NCBI GenBank assembly: GCA_963717195.1
Contig: CAVQVR010000015.1
Coordinates: forward strand, 1 to 64,000
Reading direction: 5' to 3'
DNA from: JACDAE01 sp963717195
GTDB lineage: Bacteria; Chloroflexota; Ktedonobacteria; Ktedonobacterales; Ktedonobacteraceae
DNA: 64,000 nucleotides
Of this stretch, positions 10,246-19,618 are shown piece after piece. The position numbers and the translations under genes were made by a program. The notes under the pieces are model-generated. The model was not told the origin of the DNA, did not search any database, and saw only the letters and a program-made list of their open reading frames with translations. Every line of letters begins with the position of its first letter. Within the stretch, counting starts at the first letter, position 1.

Positions 10246-10433
10246 ACCTTTTCATTAGGGCTTATGCGTTCTCCCCACGCCTCGCGCCTGCGACGCTCGC
10301 AGAAATAAAAGTGTTGGTTTTTTGCGGGCGCGGCCCGCAAAAAACCAACACTTTTCCCCTTTGAGGCTCGCTTGCGAGCCCAGTAGGAGCAAAAAGAAGA
10401 GAACGCATAAGCCCTAACCTTTTCATAGGGCTT
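10246..10433. mobile_element. MITE-like palindromic element with flanking direct repeats
   Basis: Terminal inverted repeats AGGGCTTATGCGTTCTC (10257-10273) and its reverse complement (10399-10415) enclose a hairpin with perfect 23-bp arms (10307-10329 and 10333-10355) and a 3-base loop. A second small hairpin follows (GGCTCGC-TT-GCGAGCC, 10365-10380). Near-identical 17-18 bp direct repeats ACCTTTTCAT(T)AGGGCTT flank the unit at 10246-10263 and 10417-10433, as expected for a target duplication or a recombination footprint. It encodes no protein. It lies between two minus-strand genes and could also end transcription of the upstream one. Confidence 0.65.
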
Positions 10434-10491
10434 TGCAATTCTGCGACGAGGAGAAGCCGGAGCTTGAGATGATGGGGCCATGGGCCAGCAT

Positions 10492-11436
10492 TCAGACAGA
10501 ACGTTGCAACAATTGCTGCATTCGCTGGCACACCCACTGATACCCCTGAAAATCCTCCTTCTTAGCAAAAAAGCGCATGGCAACCAGCATGGTATGGTAC
10601 TCATAACAGAGCACACGCTCTTCATAAAAAGGAATGCCGACCTGGTGTGCCTGATAATATTGCAGGTAGCGTTCCCGCATATTCAACTCAGGAACCCAGA
10701 AATCCAGCCCCGCGATATCATAGACAAAATCGCCGTATTGCGCACCGACCCAATCGACCACTCCGGTGATCTTTCCCGCGTGTGCGAGAATATTGTGGAA
10801 GCTATAGCCTCCATGCACAAAGTAGGGTTCAGCCGGACAGTAGTCGAGCAGAGCTACCATACGTTCAAAGATGTCGTCAAAGAGTTTCCGCTCCAGGAAA
10901 GTTTGCTCAAAGAGAACATGCCATTTCCCATAGTAGTTCCAATCCTCTTCTTGCTCCCTCATTTGTTCCAGTGAACTGCGCCAGTCCATATAGAAACCCA
11001 CACCCAGCTCATCAAAAACGCCGTAGTTTTTACTCTGGCTCACATCAATGTGATGAATAGCATCCAGAATAGCAATCACTTCAGGTATAAGTTGTTTAAC
11101 CTCCTGTAGTGGAAGTTCCATCAACGTTTTTCCAGGTACTCTTTGCGAGATGGCAAAGTGGAACCCATGCCAGTTCCCTACCTGCACAACAGGAGGAAAT
11201 GGAATTTGTGACGATGCGATTCTCTGCGACAACATGGCTTCTTTGGCAAAGCTGATTGGCATATGGCTCGCATCATTGAAACGCAGAATATACTCCTGCT
11301 CACCGACGCGAAAAGCAAACGAACGCGCCACCTGACCACCCTCTATAACTTCCAGATCGCTAATCGGCTCTTTAAAATAGTGCTGTAATAAAGCAAGCAC
11401 CTGCTCTTGCTCAACAACAGGTCTGAGATCAGGCAT
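10492..11436 (-). CDS. APH-fold phosphotransferase, catalytic Asp replaced
   Basis: A 314-residue protein of the aminoglycoside phosphotransferase/hygromycin kinase fold. The N-lobe has ILRFN with preceding strands. The catalytic loop reads VHGGYSFHN (H208, N215) and the metal-binding loop VVDWVGAQYGD (D228). In active family members the loop is HGDxxxxN, with Asp as catalytic base; here that position is Gly210. Either the enzyme has lost kinase activity, uses another residue, or the codon is a sequence error (GGC versus GAC is one base). The start has RBS AGGAGGTG. It stands alone, so no substrate can be inferred; resistance should not be assumed. Confidence 0.8.
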   Translation of the reverse strand: MPDLRPVVEQEQVLALLQHYFKEPISDLEVIEGGQVARSFAFRVGEQEYILRFNDASHMPISFAKEAMLSQRIASSQIPFPPVVQVGNWHGFHFAISQRVPGKTLMELPLQEVKQLIPEVIAILDAIHHIDVSQSKNYGVFDELGVGFYMDWRSSLEQMREQEEDWNYYGKWHVLFEQTFLERKLFDDIFERMVALLDYCPAEPYFVHGGYSFHNILAHAGKITGVVDWVGAQYGDFVYDIAGLDFWVPELNMRERYLQYYQAHQVGIPFYEERVLCYEYHTMLVAMRFFAKKEDFQGYQWVCQRMQQLLQRSV

Positions 11437-11564
11437 AAAAACACCTCCTGTGGCATATCTGTGCGTATCATATCAGGCAAATTTACACATCACGTGATCG
11501 TATTGCCCTTCTAGTAAAGAATTTTAAGTGGAAGCAAGCCAGCAGGATGTGAGGAAGCAGCAAC

Positions 11565-11705
11565 ATGCAGTTCTGGGGTAAGAAGGGAACAGAAAACCAG
11601 GAAGATGCATACCTGCTCTTGCTCAACATCCTTTGCCAGCAACTTTTCCGCTCAGATCAGCAAAAATGCAATGCACGCACTCTTGCAGCTAAAAAGGAGA
11701 AGTAA
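11565..11705 (+). CDS. Possible 46-residue small protein
   Basis: An ATG at 11565 preceded by GAGGAAGC at suitable distance opens a 46-codon frame ending at TAA 11703-11705. The protein is hydrophilic and basic at the end (AAKKEK) with two cysteines and an amphipathic middle. It lies alone between a divergent phosphotransferase and a TetR gene. I do not recognise it; a chance ORF cannot be excluded. Confidence 0.3.
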   Translation: MQFWGKKGTENQEDAYLLLLNILCQQLFRSDQQKCNARTLAAKKEK

Positions 11706-11882
11706 CGGGCTGAAATGTTAACAAGTTAAAGTCCAGGTCATCGTCTCCCACGCCTTTCTATTTGAAGAATTATACATTTTAATGGTAAGCGATATCTCAG
11801 GTAAATGTCAATACTTTAAAGGCTCTTTCTCAGGGCTTGTGAATTCTCGTTTTTCTCGGCGTTTTGGCCCGCTGCGCTCACA

Positions 11883-11926
11883 TTGACAAATTTCAAAATA
11901 CAGATTATACTGTGACTACTGAGTCA
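11883..11926 (+). promoter_or_regulatory. Sigma-70 promoter and putative operator of the TetR gene
   Basis: TTGACA (11883-11888), a 17-base spacer and TATACT (11906-11911) form a near-consensus promoter. Immediately downstream is the inverted repeat TGACT-ACTG-AGTCA (11913-11926), placed where an autorepressor would block initiation. Assignment of the repeat to the TetR product is inference. Confidence 0.65.
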
Positions 11927-11993
11927 TAAATAGAAGGCTCTTCCTATAATGATGACTATTCGCAATTTCAAAGAGGGAGAGGGAAGCATACTC

Positions 11994-12635
11994 ATGAGCG
12001 TGGATGGTGTTCACCGTTCTCTGCGCGAAAAACAGCGCATGGAACGCCTGGAACTCATTCTGCAAGCAGCCGAACAGGTCTTCACAGAAAAGGGCTATTA
12101 CGATATCTCCCTGGATGAGATCGCCAGGCGGGTTGGCATCGGTACCGCTACTATTTACTCGCACTTCTCGTCCAAAGAAGATCTTATGGTGGCTGCAATT
12201 TTTGAGCGAGCGCTTCAGAGGGTAGCACTGCACGTACAGGAGTTGGCCGCAATACAACAAAACGCCGTAGAGAAATTGACGGAGCTTTTTCAGTTTCTTA
12301 TTAGCGACGATTTTTTCCTGCGTCGTGCCCAGCTTTATTACTCCTTAGGCAATAGTCCTGAAGCGCAAAAAGCTTTAAATGATCGCCAGAGGTCCATATC
12401 AGAGAATGCACGCATCTTTTCTGATACGCTGGCAACAGTCATCGAGCAGGGAAAAATAAGTGGTGAGTTCCGGCAAGATATCGCGACTTCTACTATGCTC
12501 AAAGCATTCATTAGCCTCGTTCGCGCACAAAGTGTGAAGGATCGGTTAGCAGGCAATTACGAAGATGGATCGCCCGCTGAGCTCCTCCAGGTGTACCTGA
12601 GCGGTATCGCCGCAAAGGCGGCCACAACTGAATAA
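11994..12635 (+). CDS. TetR/AcrR family transcriptional regulator
   Basis: A DNA-binding repressor of about 213 residues. The N-terminal helix-turn-helix is clear: ILQAAEQVFTEKGY, then ISLDEIARRVGIGTATIYSHF with the following S-K-E-D-L. The C-terminal ligand domain is of the kind found beside efflux pumps. I prefer the ATG at 11994, with purine-rich GAGGGAGAGGG upstream, over the in-frame ATGs at 11949 and 11952. The MFS transporter starts 78 bases after its stop, so it likely controls that transporter and itself through the palindrome in its promoter. Confidence 0.9.
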   Translation: MSVDGVHRSLREKQRMERLELILQAAEQVFTEKGYYDISLDEIARRVGIGTATIYSHFSSKEDLMVAAIFERALQRVALHVQELAAIQQNAVEKLTELFQFLISDDFFLRRAQLYYSLGNSPEAQKALNDRQRSISENARIFSDTLATVIEQGKISGEFRQDIATSTMLKAFISLVRAQSVKDRLAGNYEDGSPAELLQVYLSGIAAKAATTE

Positions 12636-12713
12636 CTTATCTAACACGTACAGAAATTGCCCACACATTTCTGTAATTTCTGTATCCAGCGAACACATAT
12701 TGGAGTAACCTGC

Positions 12714-14466
12714 ATGTCTGCAAACGGAAGTGTATCGGTCACGGTAGGGCCGAGGTATAAATGGGTCGCACTCTCGAATACGACTCTTGGCATTTTGATG
12801 GCGACGATTAATGCGAATATTGTGCTTATCGCGTTGCCAGCAATTTTTAACGGCATCGGGATTAATCCTCTTGCCCCTGGTGAAACCAACTACCTCCTCT
12901 GGATGTTGTTGGGATACCTGGTCGTAACGGCAACATTATTGGTAACGTTCGGGCGCATCTCCGATATGCTTGGTCGTGTGCGTTTGTACAATCTCGGCTT
13001 TGCCATCTTTACGGCTGCCAGCATCTTATTGTTCCTGACACCCGGCAAGGGCAATACAGCGGCACTTGAGTTGATCATCTTCCGTATGCTCCAGGCAGTC
13101 GGTGGCAGTTTCCTGCAGGCCAATAGCACAGCCATTTTGACTGACGCTTTTCCGGCTCGCCAGCGTGGTATGGCGATGGGTATCAACCAGGTTGCGGGTA
13201 TCGTCGGCTCAATCCTGGGACTCATCCTTGGTGGTATCCTGGCTGCTATCAACTGGCGCTACGTCTTCCTGGTCAACGTTCCCTTTGGGCTCTTCGGCAC
13301 TATCTGGGCTTACCTGAAATTGCGCGAGATATCGCAGCCCAATAAAGGCCAGCGCATCGACTGGTTGGGAAACATCACATTCTTTGTGGGATTGGTTGTC
13401 TTGCTACTCGCACTGACCTATGGCATCGAGCCATATGGAACCTCGCCGGTTGGTTGGAGCAGTCCTTATGTCATTGCTGGTATCATCATCGGCGTCCTGT
13501 TCCTGGCGTTCTTTGTCTTCATTGAGACGCGCGTCCCTGATCCGATGTTCCGCCTGCAACTGTTCAAAAACCGCGCGTTCTCTATTGGAGCTCTCTGTAA
13601 CTTTCTTTCCGGCCTGGCGCGAGCTGGTTTACAGTTCATGTTGATCATCTGGCTGCAAGGCATCTGGCTACCTCTGCACGGCTATAGTTATGCCGACACG
13701 CCACTCTGGGCAGGTATCTACATCTTGCCGATGCTGGCTGGCTCAATCATCTTCGGACCCATCAGTGGTATTCTCGCGGACCGTATTGGCGCAAAGTTGC
13801 TGGCAACAACGGGTCTGTTTTTACAAGTCGCAGGCTTCCTGCTCTTGACCCTGTTACCTGCAAATTTCGATTATGTCTGGTTTGCTGTATTACTGGCTCT
13901 TATGGGTCTCGCGCAAGGACTCTTCCAGGTGCCAAATACGACCTCTCTGATGAATAGTGTCCCCCCCAGCCAACGCGGAACAGCTTCAGGCATGAACGCA
14001 ACAACGGTGAATGCAGCATCAGTGATGAGCCTTGCTGTCTTCTTTAGTATCGTAACGCTGGGCCTTGCCGCAACGTTGCCTTCGACCCTCTCCGCTGGAT
14101 TGATACATGCAGGTCTGCCTGCGATAATATCGAATAAGATCGCCAGCCTGCCACCAATTGCGGCTCTTTTCGCGGCATTCCTTGGCTATAATCCGATGGC
14201 GACGCTAGTTCCAAAAGCTGCACTCGCAGATCCTGCCATCGGCGAGTCAGACCAATATTCTGGGAAAAAGTTTCTTCCCAAACCTGATCTCGAACCCGTT
14301 TATGACTGGTCTACATGCCGTTTTCTACCTTGCAGCGGCCCTCTGCCTGATAGGCGCTATTGCTTCTCTCTTCCGTGGTAAACAATATATCTACGGCGAG
14401 GTAGAGTCCGCTGAAGCGCTCGAAACTCTGGAAGAAGGTGCGCCAATTCTGTCTGGCGAGTTGTAA
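12714..14466 (+). CDS. MFS drug:H+ antiporter (DHA2/EmrB-QacA type), frameshift near the end
   Basis: A 14-segment exporter of the DHA2 family. Seen: M-A-T-I-N-A-N-I-V-x-I-A-L-P in the first membrane segment (the family's L-D-x-T-I-V-N-V-A-L-P site), GRISDMLGRVR as motif A, and an extended central region. The start at 12714 has TGGAG upstream. The frame is lost near 14235-14245: continuing in the next frame gives the last membrane segment (HAVFYLAAALCLIGAIASLF) and an acidic tail ending at 14466. An indel of one base is the simplest explanation. It is directly downstream of a TetR gene, as is typical for regulated efflux. The substrate cannot be told. Confidence 0.85.
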
Positions 14467-14655
14467 ACGGATGCGCACGGGCTTGTGAACGCTTTGCCCC
14501 CGTAGGGACCCCGTTTACGGCGTCCAGCGTACGAACCAGATTTATCGCGTCCCGCTCCCCATACCCATCAAGGGCCATTGGGTCCATTGCTGGCAGCCGG
14601 ACCCCGTTTACGGGGTCCGGCTGCCAGCAATGGACGGGGCCGTTCACACAAGTGT
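14467..14655. repeat. Dispersed repeat cluster with perfect 24-bp hairpin
   Basis: A degenerate GGGCTTGTGAACG...GTAGGGAC copy is followed by perfect 24-bp arms at 14582-14605 and 14612-14635 with loop GTTTAC. It lies between the convergent MFS gene and a minus-strand membrane protein and probably terminates one or both. Confidence 0.65.
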
Positions 14656-14676
14656 TCGGATGGATCGCTACTCTTC

Positions 14677-15225
14677 TCACTGCTTATCAGGCGTATCCTG
14701 CCGTTCTACAGGTGGCTGATAGGGTTGCGCTGGTGCCATCATACCAGGAGCCTGAGGTGGATAGTATCCTGACCACTGTTGCCCAGGAGGCATCATACCG
14801 GGAGCCTGGGGTGGATAATACCCGGCCCAGGGCTGTCCTGGTGGGTAAGGATAAGGATGCCCCGCATATTTCGGCAATGGTTCTGACTTCGGTCCAACGA
14901 TCAAGTACAAAAGCAAGACAACCCAGCCAAAAATGATCATCAGAGTGAACCAGACCCATTCCTGAGCCTTCCCTAGCTCGATCAACGCGCCGATACGCGA
15001 CACCAGTAGCGTAATACTTCCTATACCTATCATTATCATACCAACCCAAAAAAGGCCTATAAACGTTCCAAATCCACTCAATGGGTCGATGGTAGAGCTA
15101 CTGTAATAGGAACTTTGGGCGATGTTATGAAACAAAGCGACATATCCCCAGATAATCAGCGCAATTCCTGGGATGTATAAACACGAACCAACAATAAAAA
15201 GGATGTTAATTACTTTTCTGCTCAT
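14677..15225 (-). CDS. Membrane protein with Pro/Tyr/Gly-rich repeated tail
   Basis: A 182-residue protein with three to four hydrophobic segments (about residues 5-28, 50-75, 85-105) and a cytoplasmic-looking tail. The tail carries two copies of the unit (Q/P)-x-W-(A/S)-GYYPPQAPGMM. I chose the second ATG (MSRKVIN) because GAGAGGAAGC precedes it. Such Pro/Tyr-rich tails follow membrane domains in many small proteins of this lineage and may mediate self-association. The family is unknown. An inverted repeat sits upstream. Confidence 0.7.
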   Translation of the reverse strand: MSRKVINILFIVGSCLYIPGIALIIWGYVALFHNIAQSSYYSSSTIDPLSGFGTFIGLFWVGMIMIGIGSITLLVSRIGALIELGKAQEWVWFTLMIIFGWVVLLLYLIVGPKSEPLPKYAGHPYPYPPGQPWAGYYPPQAPGMMPPGQQWSGYYPPQAPGMMAPAQPYQPPVERQDTPDKQ

Positions 15226-15818
15226 CGCGCTTCCTCTCATTTTTGCATAAATTTTTTCATATATCTATCTACCGTCCCCTATAAACAGAACAGTTTATAG
15301 CTATGAGTGTTATACCATATACATTAATCTAAACGCAATACATTTGCATTTACCAAATATATTTCTCTTAATATGCCAGCACAGGTTGCACCAGCGTCTT
15401 CCGATTATGCACCAACCATTTCTCGCGCCACAATGAATGCCTTACACGATCTTTTTATGCTATATTCTTGCTTACCTAATATAATTTCAGGATGTTCAAG
15501 TCTATATTGATCCACGTATTTCTGCAGCAACCATGCGAATACAATCACTAATATTAAAAAACGCCGCATCTCGATCAGGCCACGTGGTCACTGGTCTAGC
15601 ATTTGCAGGCAAAACTTGAAACCTACCAAAAGGTGAATTCTCGAAATGTACCGGGCGTAGGATAAGCAGAATGGATCGTCATATCCTTTCTCCTTATTCT
15701 CTCAAAAGACGTTTTTGTATATATTTTCCTAAGTATACACCAATTTTATACTGATCAGGCAGTTTTATGAGCCAATCATCGCTCATACAGCCAAAAACTT
15801 GCGCCAATAGGCGGTTTT
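15226..15818. other. AT-rich intergenic region with an inverted repeat
   Basis: About 590 bases without a credible gene, between divergent genes. CTATAAAC-AGAACA-GTTTATAG (15279-15300) is a perfect 8-bp inverted repeat about 55 bases upstream of the minus-strand membrane protein and could be an operator. Nothing else recognisable is seen. Confidence 0.5.
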
Positions 15819-16730
15819 ATGGTTAAATGCCCTGGTATGACCGAGAGATTTCCTGACGAAACAACTCAACAACGTACCTATCGAGAATTCGAAACCCTCG
15901 CAGCTGGCAATGATGCCTCCATTAACCTTGCTCAGGCAGCACTCCTGATCGCAAGCATTGAGCATCCGGACCTCGATACAACGCATTATATCAAACAGCT
16001 CGACTCGCTTGCGCGTCGAGTCCGTACGTTGCTCGAATTACCCGCAGATGAGATACCCGAGCCTCTCGACCCTTTGCCCATCCTACACGCGATCAATCAG
16101 ATTCTATTTACAGAAGAACACTTTCACGGCAACCAGACCGATTACATGAATCCCGAAAATAGCTTTTTGAATTGCGTGCTTGAGAAACACACTGGTATTC
16201 CCATCACACTCTCTCTACTTTACATGGAAGTTGCACGGCGCGTAGGTCTTCAGATCGATGGTATCGGGCTGCCCTATCACTTTATGATCAGATGTAGCTT
16301 AGCAGATCACTATATCTATATCGATCCATTTGAAGAGGGAGCATTCCTCAGCGAGCAGGAGTGCCGTGAGCGTATTCGCAGCATGACTGGACAGAGTACA
16401 GAAGGCAAAAGCAAACTACATGCCCACTGGTTCACACCCATCTCCTCAAGGCAACTCCTGTACCGTATGCTTAACAACCTGAAGCAGATCTATCTGCGCA
16501 ACGATGATTATGCACGTGGACTTACCATAAGCAATTTAATGGTCATCCTCATGCCTCGCCTGGCAACTGAGCGTAGAGATCGCGGCCTTATCCATCTTCA
16601 ACTCAAACACTATGCACGGGCATTACATGACCTTATGGCATACATCGAACTCGCCCCAAAAGCAAAAGATCGTTACGAAATTTTGAATCAGGTCAAATCG
16701 ATTCGCCAGATTATGTCGATGTTAAATTAA
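15819..16730 (+). CDS. SirB1-like protein: transglutaminase-like domain plus TPR
   Basis: A 303-residue protein of the SirB1/transglutaminase-core-2 group. The central domain shows NSFLNCVLEKHTGIPITLSLLYMEVARRVGL and then GLPYHFMIR and IDPFEEG, positions where the cysteine-protease-like fold normally places its Cys and His-Asp. C-terminal residues 215-295 form TPR-like helices (LLYRMLNNLKQIY, then the DRGLIHLQLKHYARALHDL helix pair). Function is unproven across the family. An internal ATG at 15837 is an alternative start. Its stop overlaps the convergent MutS-like gene by 9 bases. Confidence 0.85.
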   Translation: MVKCPGMTERFPDETTQQRTYREFETLAAGNDASINLAQAALLIASIEHPDLDTTHYIKQLDSLARRVRTLLELPADEIPEPLDPLPILHAINQILFTEEHFHGNQTDYMNPENSFLNCVLEKHTGIPITLSLLYMEVARRVGLQIDGIGLPYHFMIRCSLADHYIYIDPFEEGAFLSEQECRERIRSMTGQSTEGKSKLHAHWFTPISSRQLLYRMLNNLKQIYLRNDDYARGLTISNLMVILMPRLATERRDRGLIHLQLKHYARALHDLMAYIELAPKAKDRYEILNQVKSIRQIMSMLN

Positions 16731-18611
16731 GCCATCATAGCCTTCCTCTATAGGCAGACCTTCCATGCGCATAATCTTGAGCGCGTTGGTCGTAGGACTG
16801 GGACCGGAACGCAATACATAATCAAAAACCATATTGCCATCGATCACGTCTTCCCGGAAGTGCTTATTGGAAACTCCAGGCAGAATATCGGCCAGCCGCA
16901 CCAGTTCCAGATCGTGAGTAGAGATCAACCCGACGCAGTTGCGCCCAACCACGGCCCGTACATACGAACGACTCCCGATCAGGCGTTCGCGATTATTGGT
17001 TCCCTTGAAGATCTCATCGACCAGAAAGAACAACGGCAATTGTTCAGGCTGCACCAGTTCTTCCAATAATGCTTTGAGACGCCTCACCTCGGCATAAAAG
17101 TAGGAATACCCATCGGCCACCGAATCGCTAACACGAATACAGGTGAAAAGTCTGAAGAGCGAGGTACGTAGCAGCGCAGCGTCAACCGGCCCACCTGCGT
17201 AAGCCAGACAAAGATTCACGCCCAATGTACGCAGAAAGGTACTTTTGCCAGACATATTCGAGCCGGTAATAATAACGACCTCGCCCAGTCTAGAAATAGC
17301 AAAATCGTTCGTGACCTTCTTCTCCATCTGAATAAGAGGATGTCCCAATCCCCGACCACTAAAGACATCATGACCAACCTGCTCATCAGGAGACACAACA
17401 TCCGGCAAAATATACTCGGGATTGAGATATGCGAAGGTCGCCAGAGAACAGAGCGCCTCAAGCTCAAACCACACATCCAGCCACACGGGAAGGCGGGTCG
17501 CGATCTGCACTTTACACTCCTGCAACCGGTACGCGCAATATGCATCCCACGGCACCAGCGCGTTAATCACGAGCCAGAGAATCCCATTATTCTTTAGAGT
17601 AGATGCGGAAGCAATATGCGAGGTACGCTTCAACAATAAGGACGGACGGTGCTTAGAATCGCTATAAAAAGGCTCACACAACTTCTTGAGGTGCTGATGC
17701 TGCCCATATGGATAGTGCTCCAGATATTCAAAAACGGAGCTCAGCGTACCAAAGGCGTCGCGCAGGTAGAACGCATCGTCAAAGAGATCACCACGCAGGT
17801 GCGCCGTCGCAAAAAACAGGGCCAGCGTACATAGAACAGAAAATATCCAGAGCGGCGGCAAGCCAGCAAAAACATTGAGGCCCAGCAGAACAAGTGTGAG
17901 AAGACATAATGCGGAGGAGCCTGATAGCAACGGAAGCAACGAAGTAGACAGCGACCGTTGCCCCAACCAGTTCAACAGGCGCTTGCCTTCTAGTTGTTCA
18001 GAGGCACGCCTTGAAGCCAGCAAAGAATTCATCAGCAATTTATCGCGAAACAGTGTCAGGGGAGCAAGTTCGCTTACCAGTGTCTGGCGCTGGCGAATAA
18101 GCTGAAGGTCCGGCGTCGTCCTCAACAACCAATCGTGCAGGCGCTGACTTCCCTCGCGCGAAACAGCGGTATTGAGCAACTGATGAAGAGAACGAAATCC
18201 AGTAATATCGAGATCAATCTCAAAGGGATGTTCCCCCACTGGCTCAAACGGATAGGCAGCAGGAATAGCATCCCAGTTCAGATGGATGCGTGCAAGTTGC
18301 GTTGTCTTAATATATGACAATAGTTTATGTCGTGCCAGGCTACGCTCAATTCTAGAATGGAAGCGTGCCGCAAGCGCGAAAAGTACAAAAGTCACCCCCG
18401 CAAGTCCCACACCCCACCAGCGATTCAGCAGAAAGAAGGCCAGTATGGCAAGACCGAGACCAACAAAAAAAATAGCCACCCGCGTCCACGAATACTTATT
18501 GCTGCGCAGTTCCAATGTAGTGATACGTTTTTGCAAGCGTCCAACCTGGCGTTCCAGCAGGCTGATGCGCTCCTGTTTTCTATTCACCAAAATAATCCTT
18601 CTATTGACCAA
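16722..18611 (-). CDS. Membrane-anchored MutS-family ATPase
   Basis: A 629-residue protein. A coiled-coil N-terminus (about 10-40) is followed by two membrane segments (about 45-85), a MutS core/lever region interrupted by another hydrophobic pair (about 235-285), and the C-terminal MutS ATPase domain. The ATPase has Walker A GSNMSGKST (about 449-457), Walker B FFLVDEIFKGTNNRER (about 525-540) and the STHDLELV switch. It lacks the MutS mismatch-recognition domain with its F-x-E motif. Family members of this kind are widespread but uncharacterised. The membrane anchor argues against ordinary mismatch repair. It is convergent with the SirB1-like gene. Confidence 0.85.
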   Translation of the reverse strand: MVNRRIILVNRKQERISLLERQVGRLQKRITTLELRSNKYSWTRVAIFFVGLGLAILAFFLLNRWWGVGLAGVTFVLFALAARFHSRIERSLARHKLLSYIKTTQLARIHLNWDAIPAAYPFEPVGEHPFEIDLDITGFRSLHQLLNTAVSREGSQRLHDWLLRTTPDLQLIRQRQTLVSELAPLTLFRDKLLMNSLLASRRASEQLEGKRLLNWLGQRSLSTSLLPLLSGSSALCLLTLVLLGLNVFAGLPPLWIFSVLCTLALFFATAHLRGDLFDDAFYLRDAFGTLSSVFEYLEHYPYGQHQHLKKLCEPFYSDSKHRPSLLLKRTSHIASASTLKNNGILWLVINALVPWDAYCAYRLQECKVQIATRLPVWLDVWFELEALCSLATFAYLNPEYILPDVVSPDEQVGHDVFSGRGLGHPLIQMEKKVTNDFAISRLGEVVIITGSNMSGKSTFLRTLGVNLCLAYAGGPVDAALLRTSLFRLFTCIRVSDSVADGYSYFYAEVRRLKALLEELVQPEQLPLFFLVDEIFKGTNNRERLIGSRSYVRAVVGRNCVGLISTHDLELVRLADILPGVSNKHFREDVIDGNMVFDYVLRSGPSPTTNALKIMRMEGLPIEEGYDGLI

Positions 18612-18628
18612 AAATCAGATACCCACCC

Positions 18629-18715
18629 GTAGGGCCAAATTTATCGCACCCACGATTTATCCGCTCCCGTCTGAGGTAGGGGCCAGATTTATCGCGCCCA
18701 CGATTTATCCGCTCC
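18629..18715. repeat. Two direct copies of the GTAGGGGCC...TTTATCGCGCCC repeat
   Basis: Two units of about 39-40 bases (18629-18667 and 18676-18715) each begin GTAGGG(G)CC, contain ATTTATCG and end GATTTATCCGCTCC. They belong to the dispersed family of this window and lie just upstream of the MutS-like gene. Confidence 0.7.
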
Positions 18716-18850
18716 TCATATGAGAGTCTAACACCAATAACAAGTAGGTACCAGGGGTCTAGTAATCCCACGTATCACAATGTATCATAAGAGGGTACAC
18801 CTTAATAGAGAACCCTGACGGAAACACAACTAGCAAAAAAGGTAAACATC

Positions 18851-19618
18851 ATGGAGCTCACAAACAAAACTATTCTGGTTACCGGTGGCGCATCCGGCCT
18901 GGGAGCAGCATGCGTGCGGTTGCTGACTCAAGCTGGAGCGAATGCGATCATCGCCGACCTGAATACCGAAATAGGAACCGCGCTGGCCGACGAACTGGGA
19001 ACGGCAACAAGATTTGTAAAGACGAACGTAACAGATGAAGCAAGCGTCAAGGCAGCACTTCAGACAACCATTGAAAACTTTGGAAGTCTGCAGGTTGTTA
19101 TCAACTGCGCGGGTATCGGTGTTGCCGAACAAGTGCTGGGCAAGAATGGTCCGAGCAGCCTGGAATCGTTCAGCAAAGTCATCAATGTGAACCTGATTGG
19201 AACCTTTAACGTCATTCGCCTGGCAGCGTCTGTGATGAGCGAGAATCGGCCAGACCAGGAAGGCGAACGTGGCGTCATCATCAATACAGCCTCGGTCGCC
19301 GCCTTTGATGGTCAGATCGGACAGGCTGCTTATTCCGCCTCTAAAGGTGGTATCGTGAGTATGACACTGCCTCTCGCACGCGAGTTTGCACGTGTAGGCA
19401 TTCGTGTAGTATCTATCGCCCCTGGCATCTTCGACACCCCCATGTTAGCAGGTTTGTCAGAACCAGCGCGTATTTCGCTCGGTCAACAGGTTCCCTTCCC
19501 CCCACGCCTGGGTCGTCCCGCCGAGTACGCTGCCCTGGCAAAACATATCATCGAGAATACCATGCTGAATGGCGAGGTTATCAGATTAGATGGTGCCCTG
19601 CGCATGCAGCCTCGTTGA
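18851..19618 (+). CDS. Short-chain dehydrogenase, 3-hydroxyacyl-CoA dehydrogenase type-2-like
   Basis: A 255-residue classical SDR. Nucleotide loop GGASGLG (12-18), D36 after the second strand (NAD rather than NADP preference), NCAG (85-88), and catalytic S148, Y161-x-x-x-K165. The C-terminal part (APGIFDTPML, then QVPFPPRLGRPAEYA and GEVIRLDGALRM) matches the HSD17B10/3-hydroxyacyl-CoA dehydrogenase type II subgroup, which oxidises L-3-hydroxyacyl-CoA in beta-oxidation or branched-chain acyl-CoA breakdown. It is monocistronic here, so the physiological substrate is inference. Confidence 0.88.
   Translation: MELTNKTILVTGGASGLGAACVRLLTQAGANAIIADLNTEIGTALADELGTATRFVKTNVTDEASVKAALQTTIENFGSLQVVINCAGIGVAEQVLGKNGPSSLESFSKVINVNLIGTFNVIRLAASVMSENRPDQEGERGVIINTASVAAFDGQIGQAAYSASKGGIVSMTLPLAREFARVGIRVVSIAPGIFDTPMLAGLSEPARISLGQQVPFPPRLGRPAEYAALAKHIIENTMLNGEVIRLDGALRMQPR

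Noticed and set aside
10209..10625. Minus-strand ORFs across the MITE-like element
   Set aside because: They translate inverted repeat sequence and overlap the end of the APH-like gene; no RBS.
10492..11436. Antibiotic resistance call for the APH-like gene
   Set aside because: The catalytic Asp is replaced and no context supports resistance.
14357..14680. Minus-strand ORF after the MFS gene
   Set aside because: It consists of repeat sequence and antisense to the frameshifted MFS C-terminus.
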